A stretch of 64,000 bases of DNA from Bidens hawaiensis (GCA_021521415.1 JAIQDT010003780.1:186001-250000); one strand, 5' to 3'; positions 11,395 through 22,075 are shown, numbered from the stretch's first letter. The notes: a model not told the origin generated them from the letters alone. A program made the numbers and translations.

Positions 11395-11970
11395 TAGGGC
11401 TGCAAATGAACCGAACGTTCAACGAACCGTTTAGCAAGAAGTTCATTTACATTTGTTTATCGAACGAATGAACATGAACAATATATTCCATTTGATTAAT
11501 AAAATCAACAAACATTAACAATTTTCGTGTTTGTTCATCTATGTTCATGAACATTCGGTAACATGTTCGTTCATAAATGTCCATTCGTTTACATTCATTC
11601 ATGTTCATTTGTTAATGTTCCACCATCAAAGGCTCTTTATATTTTATATGTTTTAGTTTATTATCCAAACATTTAAATATATGTGAACTTAGACTTTTCA
11701 CACTTTTTTTTTAATAATAATGATTATGATTATTATGTTAAGTATTTTTAAGTTAAACTTGATTTATCTTTTGGATTGTTTGTTTCGATTTAACAATGTT
11801 ATTTTATATTTTCAAATTAATATATGTCCGTCTGTGTTTGCTTAGTACGTTAACGAACGAACATGAACAAGTTCATTTCATTAACGAACTAAAACAGGAT
11901 ACAAAATTTCAGTGTGTTGGTGAAATCTTAATGACCGAACACGAACATCGGTTTGTTTAATTGATATCAA
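11395..11970 (+). mobile_element. GAACGAAC-rich hAT-like miniature element (copy A)
   Basis: It begins TAGGGCTGCAAATGAACCG inside the WD40 exon and contains many GAACGAACATGAAC and TTCATGTTCGT words on both strands, typical of subterminal repeats of a TIR element. The expected right-hand TIR is not recognisable. It is repeated as part of the tandem duplication at about 13148-13720. Confidence 0.5.
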
Positions 11971-12037
11971 ACAACTAAAAATATCCATCATCAAGTAGCA
12001 TTTAAAACATGAAAGTATCACAATTACCTTTTTGTTA

Positions 12038-12753
12038 TAGGAATGAGATCGGGACCGTACCCGTACCTAAAATCAGTAAATCTTGGTACCCATACCCGTA
12101 CCCGAATTATATGGTACGAGTACGGGTACAAGTACTTTGGGTATGGTACTCGCTTTGGTACCTCTTTGTTCTTTTTTTTAAAAAAAATCTCCACTAAATC
12201 AAGTATCGGTAACGGTACATACCGACAACCAATTATCTATAATACCAAAACCGTAATACCGCAACCAAAACATAATACCAAAACTAAAAATGAAACAAAT
12301 AAGCCATTATATAAAATTCATTTCATTTTCCTTTTTTTAATTTATTGCTTCCTCAATTTCTATATAAAAATAAGAGAGAAAGTTAATATATGTTATTTAA
12401 TTATATACACGATTACACATACATGAAATAAAAATATACGAATACACAATATATGAATATACACATATAAATTGAGAATGAACTTAGTCAACTAATATAT
12501 ATTATGTTTTGAAAATCTTGCTTGAAAGTTAAGTCATAAGTGTTGGAAACATAATAAAAACCTCTACATATTCTAAACGGGTACCAGTACCCGTAATACC
12601 CGTACCTGTACCCGAAAGTATCCGTACCTATAATCAGTAAATTTGCGTACCCATACCCATACCCAATAGACACGTACAGGTACAGGTACGGGTACAAGTA
12701 CAGGTATTGAACATGTACGGGTACGGGTATTTAGGAAAAAAAGCTCATCCCTA
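12038..12753 (+). mobile_element. hAT-type miniature element, 716 bp
   Basis: Ends are TAGGAATGAG and GCTCATCCCTA, imperfect inverted repeats of TAGGGATGAGC. The flanks TTTTGTTA (12030-12037) and TTTCGTTA (12754-12761) are an 8-bp target duplication with one mismatch, the hAT hallmark. Subterminal regions are full of GTACCCGTACC/GGTACGGGTAC words in both orientations. There is no transposase. Short open frames inside are accidental. It shares TIRs with the element at 54724-55001. Confidence 0.8.
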
Positions 12754-12774
12754 TTTCGTTAGACTGAAATCTGC

Positions 12775-13147
12775 AATATACAAAGTATCTCCTACATTGA
12801 ATATCTAATTAGTTCCTTTATTAACATCACAAGTATTTAAACCAACAGGAACTGCCACCATTAATTAACCATCCACCGTGGCTACAAATCCAAGCATTTG
12901 ACCGCCATGGCCACTGCTTCCTAATAACTTTGATGTCACATATCTAACTCCACTACTTGCAACACTATAGCTTGAGCTAGGCTGCAATGCAGGTGAATTT
13001 CCTGCAGCCTGCACTGCTAGAACCTTGAAGTGTGCTAAAGTTATCTAAACACTCACAAGTCACAATCATCGAATTCACAACAATATTCATGTCAATTTTG
13101 TATCAGGTATTCAGGATTGAAATCAGAAATGAAATCGTGTATTTCCT
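12775..13147 (-). pseudogene. Duplicated N-terminal exon of the WD40 pseudogene
   Basis: Second copy of the exon at 11037-11394, aligning base for base over CTGCAATGCAGGTGAATTT, CACTACTTGCAACACTATAG and ACTTTGATG. It has more indels than copy A (for example around 12820-12900 and 13040-13110), so the reading frame is lost. It lies upstream of the pseudogene 5' end and has no other exon attached. Confidence 0.75.
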
Positions 13148-13720
13148 CGGGCTGTAAACAAACCAAACGTTTGGCGGGAAGTTCGTTTAATAAACTAACA
13201 AACATAAACTATAAATTCCGTTTTGTTAACCGAACGAACGAACATGAAAAAGTTTATTTATGTCCCTGAACGTTCGGTACCATGTTCGGTTATACTTGCT
13301 CATTAATACCAGTTCGGTACCATGTTCATTTATATTTGTTCATTAATATCTGTTCGTTTACATCCATTCATGTTCCTTCAACAAAGGCTTTTCACATTTT
13401 ATATGGTTTAGTTTATTATCCAAACATTTAAATTTTGTGAACTTAGACTTTTCACACATTTTTTAATAGTAACGATTATGATTATTATGTTAAGTATTTT
13501 TTAACTAAAACTTGATTTATCTTTTGGATGATTATGTCTAATGTGTGGGACTAACATTAATGTTTTATATTTTCAAAATAATATATGCTCGTTTGTGTTC
13601 ATCAGAAAGTTACGGAACGAACATGAACAAGTTCATTTCCTTAATGAACGAACATCTGGCACAAATTTCTGTGTGTCCGTGAAAGCTTAACTAACGAACA
13701 CAAACAACGGTTTGTCTAAT
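13148..13720 (+). mobile_element. GAACGAAC-rich hAT-like miniature element (copy B)
   Basis: Duplicate of the element at 11395-11970: same order of GGGCTG-AAA start, GTTTATTATCCAAACATTTAAAT, GATTATGATTATTATGTTAAG and CGGTTTGT end, with many substitutions. It was carried by the segmental duplication, not inserted independently. Confidence 0.5.
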
Positions 13721-13875
13721 TGATATCAAACACTAAATCTAATTTCGAATTGTCGGATTCCGATTGCAGCTTTACGCCAATAAGTATGAATAATAAGTTA
13801 ATTGACCTAAACAAGTATGAATTCAGAGACCCGAGTGATGAATTTAGCAATAGCTTCTTCGTTGTTGATTATGAC

Positions 13876-14481
13876 TAGGGCTGTTCACGAACCGAACCGA
13901 ACCGAACGCGGGCATGCTCATACTTGGTTTGGTTTGAAAGCGAGCCAAACCGAGCGGATTGAATTTAAAGAAACGAGCGAAATCTTTATGCTTGAACTTG
14001 GTTTGTTTTTGAAACCGAGCGGCTTGGTTTGGTTTTGCTTGATTTCGTACAAAGTTTCCAATTTTAAATTTCTAAAACTTCAAAATATCATTAATTCAAA
14101 ACTTTCAACTCTAAATTATCTAAACTTTCACCTTTAAAATGTATAAAACTCATAGTTAACAATAAACATATTATAAAACGAGTGGCTATGGTTTAGATTT
14201 GAACTTTGAAATCAACACAAAAGAGGGAAATTTTAAAGACTTTAAAAAATAGTATACTTTTATATATATACATAAAGTTTATATATAAACTAATATATAA
14301 AAATTAATTCGAGCAAAACGAACCGAACCAAACCGAGCGAGGCTTTGCTCGTGCTTGGATTGCTTTTAAACAGAACCGAGCCGAACGGCTCCCTTGCAAA
14401 CCGAGCCGAAATCGAACGAGAATTTTTCGAGCAAAATTCGAGCGAACGATGAACGAGCGGCGAGCAGTTTGGACAACCCTA
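13876..14481 (+). mobile_element. hAT-type miniature element, 606 bp
   Basis: Ends TAGGGCTGTTCACGAACCG and GTTTGGACAACCCTA form imperfect inverted repeats. A perfect 8-bp target duplication ATTATGAC flanks it (13868-13875 and 14482-14489). Subterminal GAACCGAACC and CGAGCGAAC words repeat in both orientations and the centre is AT-rich. No transposase. It belongs to the same family as 58442-58897. Confidence 0.88.
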
Positions 14482-14489
14482 ATTATGAC

Positions 14490-15451
14490 GGCGTTGAGTG
14501 ATAATTACATTGACGCACGAGCTGGAGTTGCAGGTCAAACCGTCAAACTGCTCCGCTTTCCCCATTATGTTTTTTTTAATATAACGTGTTCGAAGAACTG
14601 TAACTTTGTTTTTAGCAGGATCGGTTTTGTCATTTAAAAGGGACGGCTTTGTTGTCCGTTTACCTACTTATTGTAATTGAATTATTTTATTATAATATAA
14701 TTTTGAAAAAAAAATGTATTTTTATGTTTATTATTTTAAATAAATTTTAAGTATCTTTTTATAAATCACTAGCTTGATGGTGACAAATGTGAATTCTAGT
14801 CTACGGAGGTTTCGGTTCATATTGTTGAAACTATCAGTGGAAAGAAGGAGGAGGAGGGAAAGTTGAGATGTTCTGGAAAGACTAGATATGTATCTTTTGG
14901 AAGTCATGAACATGGATATGAGTTTGTGAAGACTTATGGACATTTTGGTAGTGTATATTTTATTTTACTATCTTTCCTTTTTAGTTTTCTTGTGCTTTAC
15001 TTGCTTAGTTGTACTTATTATAGTTTCTTGTGCTTACTTGCTTAACTATTGTTATAATTTTTGCATCACCTCTATGCTACACTCAAAATCTTTTTTTAGC
15101 CGCATGTCTTAGTGTGAGCGTCGTCCTCTCTATCTTGTTGGACAGAGGAAAAACGTACTTGCCTCGTCTCACCTGTCTCCTATCATATGAATATAATTTT
15201 ATTAGGTTCGTTTGTTTGTTTGCTTTGACTACATCTTTGAGTTATGTTTAGTTTTTTTTTTAAACATTTTGATATAAGTTATATCAAAATCTGAGTAAAG
15301 CTCAAAATAATATAAACTCTAAGATACAATGAGTTTTCCTACAATTATAAAATTTAACACATCACTAACGGTGTATTTAAACTTATATAAAATTTTATAC
15401 GTTAAAATTTATAAAAATAAATTTATATTTTAAATGAAACAAAAAAATATA
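14490..15451. other. Spacer without a recognisable gene
   Basis: Mostly AT-rich. Around 14780-14950 a short stretch is less AT-rich and open in one plus frame (GKTRYVSFGSHEHGYEF), but it matches no family I know and has no start, splice or length support. Otherwise nothing seen. Confidence 0.4.
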
Positions 15452-16039
15452 TCTACCTATTCTAATAAAATAAAATAATTGTGACACATGTCAGTTTATG
15501 GTTAATCTTTTACAATTTTTTTCCCTCCAAAACTTATATATGACAAATATAAAAAATTATTCACTTTCCTTTTACACTCTATTTATATTATATCTAATTA
15601 AATTATTCACTTTTATTTAAACTCTATTTGTATTATATCTATACATTTTTATACAAATAAATATTTACATATTATACTAATGTACATCGTTAGAATATAT
15701 TTCACAACATACTTGGTGAAATTCAAAAATCTACAACAAACCATGTTTATTAAATATTGAAAATTTGTGAAATACTTTAGCTATATCTTTCACATCGAAA
15801 GACCTCATTGTTTAAAATTTTCTTTCAGTGGCATTGCTTCATTATCGTATACCGATTGTTGAACAACTCATTCTCGATTTAAAAGTCAAATATATTTGAT
15901 GATATAATACGACTATATTTGTAATATATTTTTTTACATAATATAAAGAGACTTAGTTATTTTTTTTATTTATATTAAATTATTCATTGTAATTTATTCA
16001 TTAATTTATCCCGTGTAATACACGAATTTCTAAAGCTAG
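15452..16039 (+). mobile_element. Probable non-autonomous Helitron, 588 bp
   Basis: The 5' end reads TCTACCTATTCTAATAAA, like plant Helitron starts (TC). The 3' end has a hairpin CGTGTA-A-TACACG (16012-16024) followed 11 bases later by the terminal CTAG (16036-16039). The element lies between A (15451) and T (16040), the Helitron insertion site AT. There are no terminal inverted repeats and no target duplication, and the inside is AT-rich and non-coding. All of this fits Helitron structure, but the ends are short motifs. Confidence 0.6.
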
Positions 16040-17559
16040 TAAGGTAATACACACCAAAATTCGTGTGTCATTTTATACGGTCATAGAAGTTTATATGGGA
16101 TATATAACCTTTGCAAACTATAGACTTTACATATAGGGATATATAACTTTTGCAAACTATAGACTTTACATATATGTCATATTATTTATTCAAGTAATGT
16201 ATAAAAAAAAAACTTTTACGTCATACGATCTATATGCATGATATTTAAAACATGTTATATAGTGTCATTGTAGTCTTGTCAGCGGGTTTCTAAGTAATTA
16301 GTGGAAACGACATTGAGAAGCTGAAAAGTAGATACTTAGATACATAAAAGGTACTATTTAGGTTGGTCTGCTATTCGGCAAAGATCCTAATCGGTGTGGT
16401 CCTAGGTTATGTTGATGAAAGAACAAAGCATATCAATACGTTAAAATGCATTTTACTAGAGAAGTTATAAAAAGTGACACATTGGATAATATTTTTGATG
16501 TGTTAACTAAAAACTGTCTACGGTACTAAATTACAATATTGCTTAGACATAAAGGTAGAGATTGTTAAGAGTTGTCAACTACAGCCAATAAGTTCGTTAA
16601 TATGTAGTAAAAAAGATCAGGGGTGTAATGGTCTTTTGCAACAATGTCATTAAGTTAAGCTTAAGTTGTTTTCGTACAACCTAAGGAACTACAAGAACCA
16701 ATTTTGCAAACTTGGTACATGGTTTGTTAATGACTTAATGGTTGTTTCAGTTTGTTACAAGAGGTGTGTTGTGGAGAGCCCCTTTCGCGTCCCCCTTTTC
16801 ACATGAGTGCATTTAATTGGGTTGTAGGAAAAATGTGGCTTTGGCGCATTGTTGCTCCAGTGGCAGCGCTCAAAGAGGTAATTGGCCTTGCCGCCGATGA
16901 GGATGGCTGAGTTGGCATGTTGGTAGGCCCATTTAGTACCACAACACACAATCTTAACATGGTTAGGGCTATGACGGCTAGTAGTCTTCTTTGTTTCATT
17001 TTCTTTTCGTTTTACATTTTTTTCATTGTAGTCGTTTCTGATTCAATAGAAGAATCCTAAGATAATTTCCGTTATTATATATTGTTGACAATGCATGTAA
17101 TATATATATTTCGTGAAAATAATATAACTTTGGTTCTAAGTTTGTGGCTTTTTTCTCAATTCTCATAATAAATATTTGCAATTTGATACCACATGCAAAT
17201 ATGTAATCATACAAACTAACCTTTATCAGAGAACCCTCCAACATTCCTTGTGTTTTTTTCTGCCATTACAAGCAAAAATTGAATGCCATAGGACCAATTC
17301 TTATAATGGATATATATAGCTTCTTTTCATATACTTTTTTTTTTATCAAAATGATAATTTTTATTAACTGAAGAAAAATGATCGTGTGAACCTTCCGTCA
17401 ATTAATCTTTTGAGGGTGTTCAATGGTGGTGTAGGTATGTAGGATGCTGATGGTGGTGATCGATCGAGTGAGGGTGGAGAATATGACAGAGAACTAAAAG
17501 TTTCATAATAAAAGTTGTAAAAACTGAAAGTTTGATGAAGTAAGCGCATCGCCAATATA
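16040..17559. other. AT-rich spacer
   Basis: A 33-base phrase with TATAGACTTTACATAT occurs twice (about 16095-16175). A short region at 16755-16999 is open in two minus-strand frames but is not a convincing gene. Nothing else recognised. Confidence 0.4.
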
Positions 17560-17569
17560 CATTGTTGTA

Positions 17570-17960
17570 AAAATCGCTAATCGCTAGTCGGGCGGTAAGG
17601 CTGGGACTAACGACTAATCGGGATTAATTATCGGATCATACTTTAATGTACAATTTTAAGTTGTATATATACACACACACGTTTTTGTATGTAATTTTCA
17701 GTTTTATACATACACAAACACATTTTGGTTGGAAATTGGCTAGAATCTCGCTGAAACCACTGATTTTTGCTGAAATCTCGCAAAAAACCGTTGATTGTTG
17801 CAGGAATCTCGATGGAAACTGCTGATTTTTGCTAGAATCTCATCGGAAACCACCGATTTTGGACGGATTTGACCATTGACCGATTTATTGGCTGATTAGC
17901 CCAAAATTAATTAGAGAAGTGGGGACTGGCGATTAATCGATGCCTAGTCGGGAGTTTTGG
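17570..17960. repeat. Transposon-like block with about 36-bp tandem repeats
   Basis: Between AATCGCTAATCGCTAGTCGG (17571) and GATTAATCGATGCCTAGTCG (about 17931) are four degenerate copies of a unit of the form TTGCTAGAATCTC...GGAAACC...CTGATTT (about 17728-17870). The mirrored CTAGTCGG/CGATTAATCG words at the two sides suggest the ends of a TIR element, but no target duplication is clear. Confidence 0.45.
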
Positions 17961-19540
17961 GCTGGTCATAGGAATTAGGAGATCAAACATATAAAATAGT
18001 AAATGCTAATAATGTAATTGATTCATCAGTGTAAATTTCCAAATACAATACAAACAATAATAACAAGCGTAAATTTCATGCATCTAATAATTAATATTAA
18101 GAACCGAATTGACGTACCTTTTTAGTAGAGTTTAGAAAATCGTGCATAGTAACTTATATCGGCTCATAAGAACCGAAACTTTGTTTTTAGTATAATTGAG
18201 TTTGCTATCCGAAAGGGGGTTGCGGCGCAGCTTGTTGCCCGCTTATCTGTCACTTCATTGTAAATCGTTTAGATGTTTTTTTTACCAAGCAATCAATTGA
18301 TCATTTTCATAAAAAAAAATATATTAAGTAAATTAGATTTTTTTTGGGGACGCTTACGCTAATAATTTGTTGTTTTAATTAAGGGTGTCATATCTTAACC
18401 CGGGCGTTATAACATGAATTCTTGTTAAGAGAGAAGAATCAATATATCTAAACTATGTATGAAATAATTGTATCCCGTAGAAAGGCATCAATGCTTCACA
18501 GATATATACTTGCCATACAAGTTTTTATAATGAATAATGATACCTCATCTGTCACGTATATGAGTATTAATTTGAATATTTGGTTCAGATCTATAATATC
18601 TTTTTCAATCATACAAATATTTTGTGGTAAATTGGTAATAAATCAAAAATATTTTTAGTTTTTTTTTTTTGTTGTGTGTGTGTGTACGTGTGGACAAAAA
18701 CATTAGATCGTCAACTAACTCTGGCTTTTGTTACTTTGTAGTGAATGTAGGTTTTATAGTCCGGAAATCTTTGGATAATCTTACCTATATCACTTCCATG
18801 GTAACTCGTTAATGGTTGACAAGCATGTCTAAAGTAACTCAAATATTATTGTTGACACCCCTCAACTTATGTTGGTTTACCACTAACAACAAGTTATCAT
18901 AGATCATGGTTGGTGTTCATGATCTCAATGGCTATCTATGATTAGTGAGAGACTGAGACCCGACTAGGGGGCTTAACACCTTGAGCTCGTCAAGAGGCTC
19001 AACCCCTTGGACAAACCTACTAAGGGCTTAACCCCTTGGGCCGATCTGGCCTTCCCAGACCCCTTGATTAAACATGTAGTTGACAAATACTGACTTGTAT
19101 TGATGTATCGTCAAAATTCATCTGAATCTTAAGTAAAATCAATTATACCAGATGAGTAGGAAACTAGGAATTTTAAAAGTCACCAACATCGAAAACCCTC
19201 TATTCATGTAATTAAGCATGCATACTAATTCCTTTAGCAAATAATACGTTTTCAGAAAATCAACAAAAGTTACATATTTTCCTTACACGACTAAAGCAAT
19301 GTGTAGACAAACACAAGAACACATATACGCATGCACATACACCAGAACAGTGAACATACGAGCATATACGCATGAACAATGAAGATGCGATAACACATAC
19401 AACCAAAACTGCCAAAACATGTATCCATGCGTAAATGTAATGGATGGATATATACGTGTAAAATCAACTAGACGTTTACTATAACAAATAATGCATTCTT
19501 AGTTTCTTACCATATGAATAGACCATATGAATAGTTATCC
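17961..19540. other. Spacer upstream of the fasciclin gene
   Basis: Mostly AT-rich. At about 18960-19070 there are three degenerate 30-base repeats of GGCTTAACCCCTTGG. At about 19290-19440 there are scattered GCATATACGCATG words. No coding region seen. Confidence 0.4.
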
Positions 19541-19542
19541 AA

Positions 19543-19552
19543 ATATTTAATA
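19543..19552 (+). promoter_or_regulatory. Possible TATA box of the fasciclin gene
   Basis: ATATTTAATA lies about 80 bases before the ATG at 19630 and is followed by a CT-rich leader (CCTCCCTTCTTAAAATCCC). This is a plausible core promoter, but in such AT-rich DNA the match is weak evidence. Confidence 0.35.
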
Positions 19553-19629
19553 GTTTCCTCCCTTCTTAAAATCCCTTCATCCACCAACCATTTTCCAAAC
19601 ATACATTCCCTTAAAAAAAAGATTTCAAA

Positions 19630-20388
19630 ATGACATCATTCTTCCAATTTCTTACACTCCCACTAGGGTTACTATTCATCCTCACTTGCACCACCACCAC
19701 CACCCTATCTCAGCCCACCTCCACCGATCCGCCACCACCCGGCCCCACCAACATAACCAAAATACTAGAAAAAGCCGGCCAATTCACCGTCCTCCTCCGC
19801 CTCTTCCACCTATCCCAAGTGGACAACCAAATCAACACCCAACTCAACAACTCCGACCAAGGAATAACCGTCTTCGCACCCACCGATACCGCCTGTTCCA
19901 ACATAAAACCGGGCTTATTAAACTCCCTATCCGATCAACAAAAGGTTGAGTTAATACAATTCCATGTCATTCCAATATTCCTCTCAACTTCACAGTTTCA
20001 AACCGTTAGTAATCCGTTAAGGACACAAGCTGGAGACAACACTCGTTACGAGTTTCCGCTAAACATAACTACTTCTGGTAATAATCAGGTGAACATATCC
20101 ACCGGTGTTAATGATGCCACGGTGGCAAACACTATCTACACCGATGGTTCTCTTGCTGTGTATCAAGTGGACCAAGTGTTGTTACCAATGAGCTTGTTTG
20201 GTCCTCCAGCACCACCGTCGCCTCCGCCGCCACCCGAACCCGAGAAAAAGAATAAGAAATCCGTAGCCGATGATGACTCTCCGGCGTCCGGTGCTGACGT
20301 GTCAGATGGGTTTAGGGTTAGTCAGAATTTGCGTGGCTTTATTGTGGGCACTTTTGAAGCTGTGGTTTTCATATTGCTTTGCTTGTGA
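19630..20388 (+). CDS. Fasciclin-like arabinogalactan protein, FLA11/FLA12-like
   Basis: Secreted, probably GPI-anchored cell-wall glycoprotein of 252 aa in a single exon. Residues 1-27 form a signal peptide (hydrophobic LTLPLGLLFILT). A short Pro/Thr segment follows, then one fasciclin (FAS1) domain at about residues 40-185 with the H1 motif ITVFAPTDTAC, the central FHVIP and the H2-like VYQVDQVLLP. N-glycosylation sequons are visible (TNIT, NNSD, NITT, NIST). An arabinogalactan-type Pro-rich stretch (PAPPSPPPPPEPE) and a Lys patch precede a small-residue segment (SPASGADVSDG) and a hydrophobic tail (FIVGTFEAVVFILLCL), the pattern of a GPI signal. The phrases QTVSNPLRTQAGD and KILEKAGQFTVLLRL match my recollection of the FLA11/12 group, linked to secondary wall formation in stems. 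The ATG is the first in the transcript region. Confidence 0.93.
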   Translation: MTSFFQFLTLPLGLLFILTCTTTTTLSQPTSTDPPPPGPTNITKILEKAGQFTVLLRLFHLSQVDNQINTQLNNSDQGITVFAPTDTACSNIKPGLLNSLSDQQKVELIQFHVIPIFLSTSQFQTVSNPLRTQAGDNTRYEFPLNITTSGNNQVNISTGVNDATVANTIYTDGSLAVYQVDQVLLPMSLFGPPAPPSPPPPPEPEKKNKKSVADDDSPASGADVSDGFRVSQNLRGFIVGTFEAVVFILLCL

Positions 20389-20623
20389 CGTGGACGGCTT
20401 TGATTCTGCCAGCTCGGATTACCCAAATGGGTCCCACCTTTCTTCTTTTTTTTTTTCCCTTTTTCTGTTTTTGATTTTGTTACGTTTTTGGTGGTTGCAA
20501 GTTGCAACTTTTGTCATTCTACCATCCATTTCTAAAAGACTTAAAAAACCTTTTTTGCAACGAATATTTATAGTATTATAATATGATTCATCTTGGATTC
20601 GATATGTTTAATGTACAAGTCTT
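20389..20623. other. 3' UTR region of the fasciclin gene
   Basis: Starts after the TGA, with T-rich tracts (about 20443-20470) and AATATTTATAGTATTATAAT near 20565, which may serve as polyadenylation signal. No separate gene. Confidence 0.4.
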
Positions 20624-20792
20624 GATCAATGTTTTCAGACCTGACCCGAACATTGATATGGACACTTTACCGGGTCAAAGGTCGGACTGACTCGGGAGAA
20701 CGAACTGGTGTTTGACCCGGATAACTTAATAAATAATTTAAACATATTTATATATATACATCATATGAGGATGGATCTTGCGAGAAGTGATA

Positions 20793-21173
20793 TTACAGCG
20801 AGAAGTGAATGTGTAACTCCATTAATCCCTAATTTCACCTCATTTCTTATGATGTTACCTACATGTATGTAGGTTGGTTGTATTTATATCTTAGTTACAC
20901 ACATTCAAACGTACCTACACACATATACATGCGTACCTACACACATTCAAACCTACCTACACACATATACATGCGTACCTACACACATTCAAACCTACCT
21001 ACACACATAAAATGTACCGACCCACATTCAAACCTACATACCTACACACATACAAGCATACATACACATATACAAAAATACGTACCTACACACGTACATA
21101 CGCATCTACACAATAAGAAAGAGAGTGAAATTAGGGATTAATGGAGTTACACCTTCACTTCTTGTACTTCTCG
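20793..21173 (+). mobile_element. Foldback element with about 50-bp inverted repeats
   Basis: Left arm 20793-20845 (TTACAGCGAGAAGTGAA, then GTGTAACTCCATTAATCCCT) and right arm about 21126-21180 (AGGGATTAATGGAGTTACAC, then CTTCTCGCTGTAA) are near-perfect reverse complements except for an 8-10 base difference. The loop is the ACCTACACACATTCAAACC tandem array. No coding capacity; no clear target duplication. Confidence 0.75.
20885..21110 (+). repeat. Tandem array of ACCTACACACAT-type units
   Basis: Degenerate 20- and 42-base units of CCTACACACATTCAAACCTA and CCTACACACATATACATGCG repeat along this stretch. They are open in one frame (Thr/His/Tyr repeats) only because the unit lacks stops. Confidence 0.8.
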
Positions 21174-21334
21174 CTGTAAAAAACTTCTAAAATGATCCAA
21201 TACCTACACCCTTTATATTTATATATACATATATAATTTATATATATATAGAAAAAATAATATTAAGAAACTTTCATGTCCATCTATAATGTTTATTTTC
21301 ACTATATTAGATTTATATTTCAAGTAAATATCTT

Positions 21335-21412
21335 AATTTTGGTTGGTTAGTTGGTGGATGTTTATTAAGCATTTCATCTCGGAAGACTCTTAGGTTCGAG
21401 TCTCAGCGTAAA
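21335..21412 (+). other. tRNA-like sequence, possible SINE head
   Basis: TTGGTTAGTTGGTGG resembles an A box and, about 45 bases on, TAGGTTCGAGTCTCAGCG resembles a B box (GGTTCGA). A T-rich run follows (about 21420). It does not fold into a convincing complete tRNA, so a decayed tRNA-derived retroposon is more likely than a tRNA gene. Confidence 0.35.
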
Positions 21413-21594
21413 CAAAACCTTTTTTTATTTTATAAAAACAAGGTTTTAACGGTTTAACCAACGCTTCAAATGTTTCGGTTGGACTGCCAACCACCACGGG
21501 TCATTAAAAAAATAATTTTATATGTGAACCGGACCGGCTTGCCTACCGGGTCCCGGTCAAACCGGTCGGTCCAGACCGGGTTTCAAAACATTGG

Positions 21595-22075
21595 TCTTGA
21601 TAATATTAAGTGTGTATCCATACTATATATATATAATACATGAGTAATGGACAAATTAAGACACCTCATTTTTATGGATATGATCTAAACTGAACATCAC
21701 CTTCAATTTAAATTCATTTAGTTCAGAATTCTGAATAAGATAGCATCAAAAAGAATAGCAAGCAATAAAAACTTAAATTGTAACTTGCAGGTGCATTCCT
21801 ATACCAAGAAAGTACTATATTAGCAAGAAACTGAATAAGCGTCGTAGACCGCAAATCAATTTAAAAATTGAGCCACAAATCACAAGACATTAAATCGCAA
21901 AAAAAAAAAAAGAAAGAAAAAATCAAACCATATAACTTAAAAGAAGTAAGAGAAAGTGTAGGCTCGTTCTATGCCACTCAAATCTCAGTTCATGATCCAG
22001 TCTTTTGTATGTCTTTAATCTTTCAAGCTTTAATATGTGACTTTGAATATACATTCTTTACTGAACATTGCTTAC
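21595..22075. other. Spacer
   Basis: AT-rich with a short A run (about 21899-21912). No feature recognised. Confidence 0.4.

Larger units (their letters stand above)
10961..13735. repeat. Tandem segmental duplication of the WD40 pseudogene 5' exon
   Basis: Copy A is about 10961-11984 and copy B about 11985-13735. Both begin CCATCATTAAGTAGCATTT or CCATCATCAAGTAGCATTT and then AAAACATGAAAGTATCAC, run through the N-terminal exon, then a GAACGAACATGAAC-rich element, and end AATTGATATCAAACA. Copy B is longer only because it carries a 716-bp hAT miniature element plus target duplication. Removing that leaves a unit of about 1.02 kb in both. Confidence 0.85.
20624..21594 (+). mobile_element. TIR element with CCGGGTC-rich ends, carrying a nested element
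   Basis: The left side (CAATGTTTTCAGACCTGACC at 20627) and the right side (GACCGGGTTTCAAAACATTGG, ending about 21594) are imperfect inverted repeats. Subterminal GACCCGG, CCGGTCAAACCGG and GGTCGGTCC words occur on both sides, as in hAT-like miniature elements. The core is interrupted by the foldback element at 20793-21173. Boundaries are approximate and no target duplication was confirmed. Confidence 0.5.

Noticed and set aside
12043..12697. Frames full of Val/Arg/Tyr/Gly repeats on both strands
   Set aside because: They translate the GTACCCGTACC subterminal repeats of a hAT miniature element.
14863..15045. Open frame with GKTRYVSFGSHEHGYEF
   Set aside because: Short, then reads into AT-rich hydrophobic nonsense; no family match.
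16755..16999. Small minus-strand open frames, one with a signal-peptide-like start (MKQRRLLAVIALTMLRLC)
   Set aside because: Two overlapping frames, 64-66 codons, no known family, no promoter or conservation evidence.
20863..21141. 92-codon plus-strand open frame
   Set aside because: Created by the ACCTACACACAT tandem array in a foldback element; translation is a low-complexity Thr/His/Tyr repeat.
21335..21412. A true tRNA gene
   Set aside because: A- and B-box-like words are present, but a full cloverleaf with acceptor stem cannot be formed; kept only as a tRNA-like relic.
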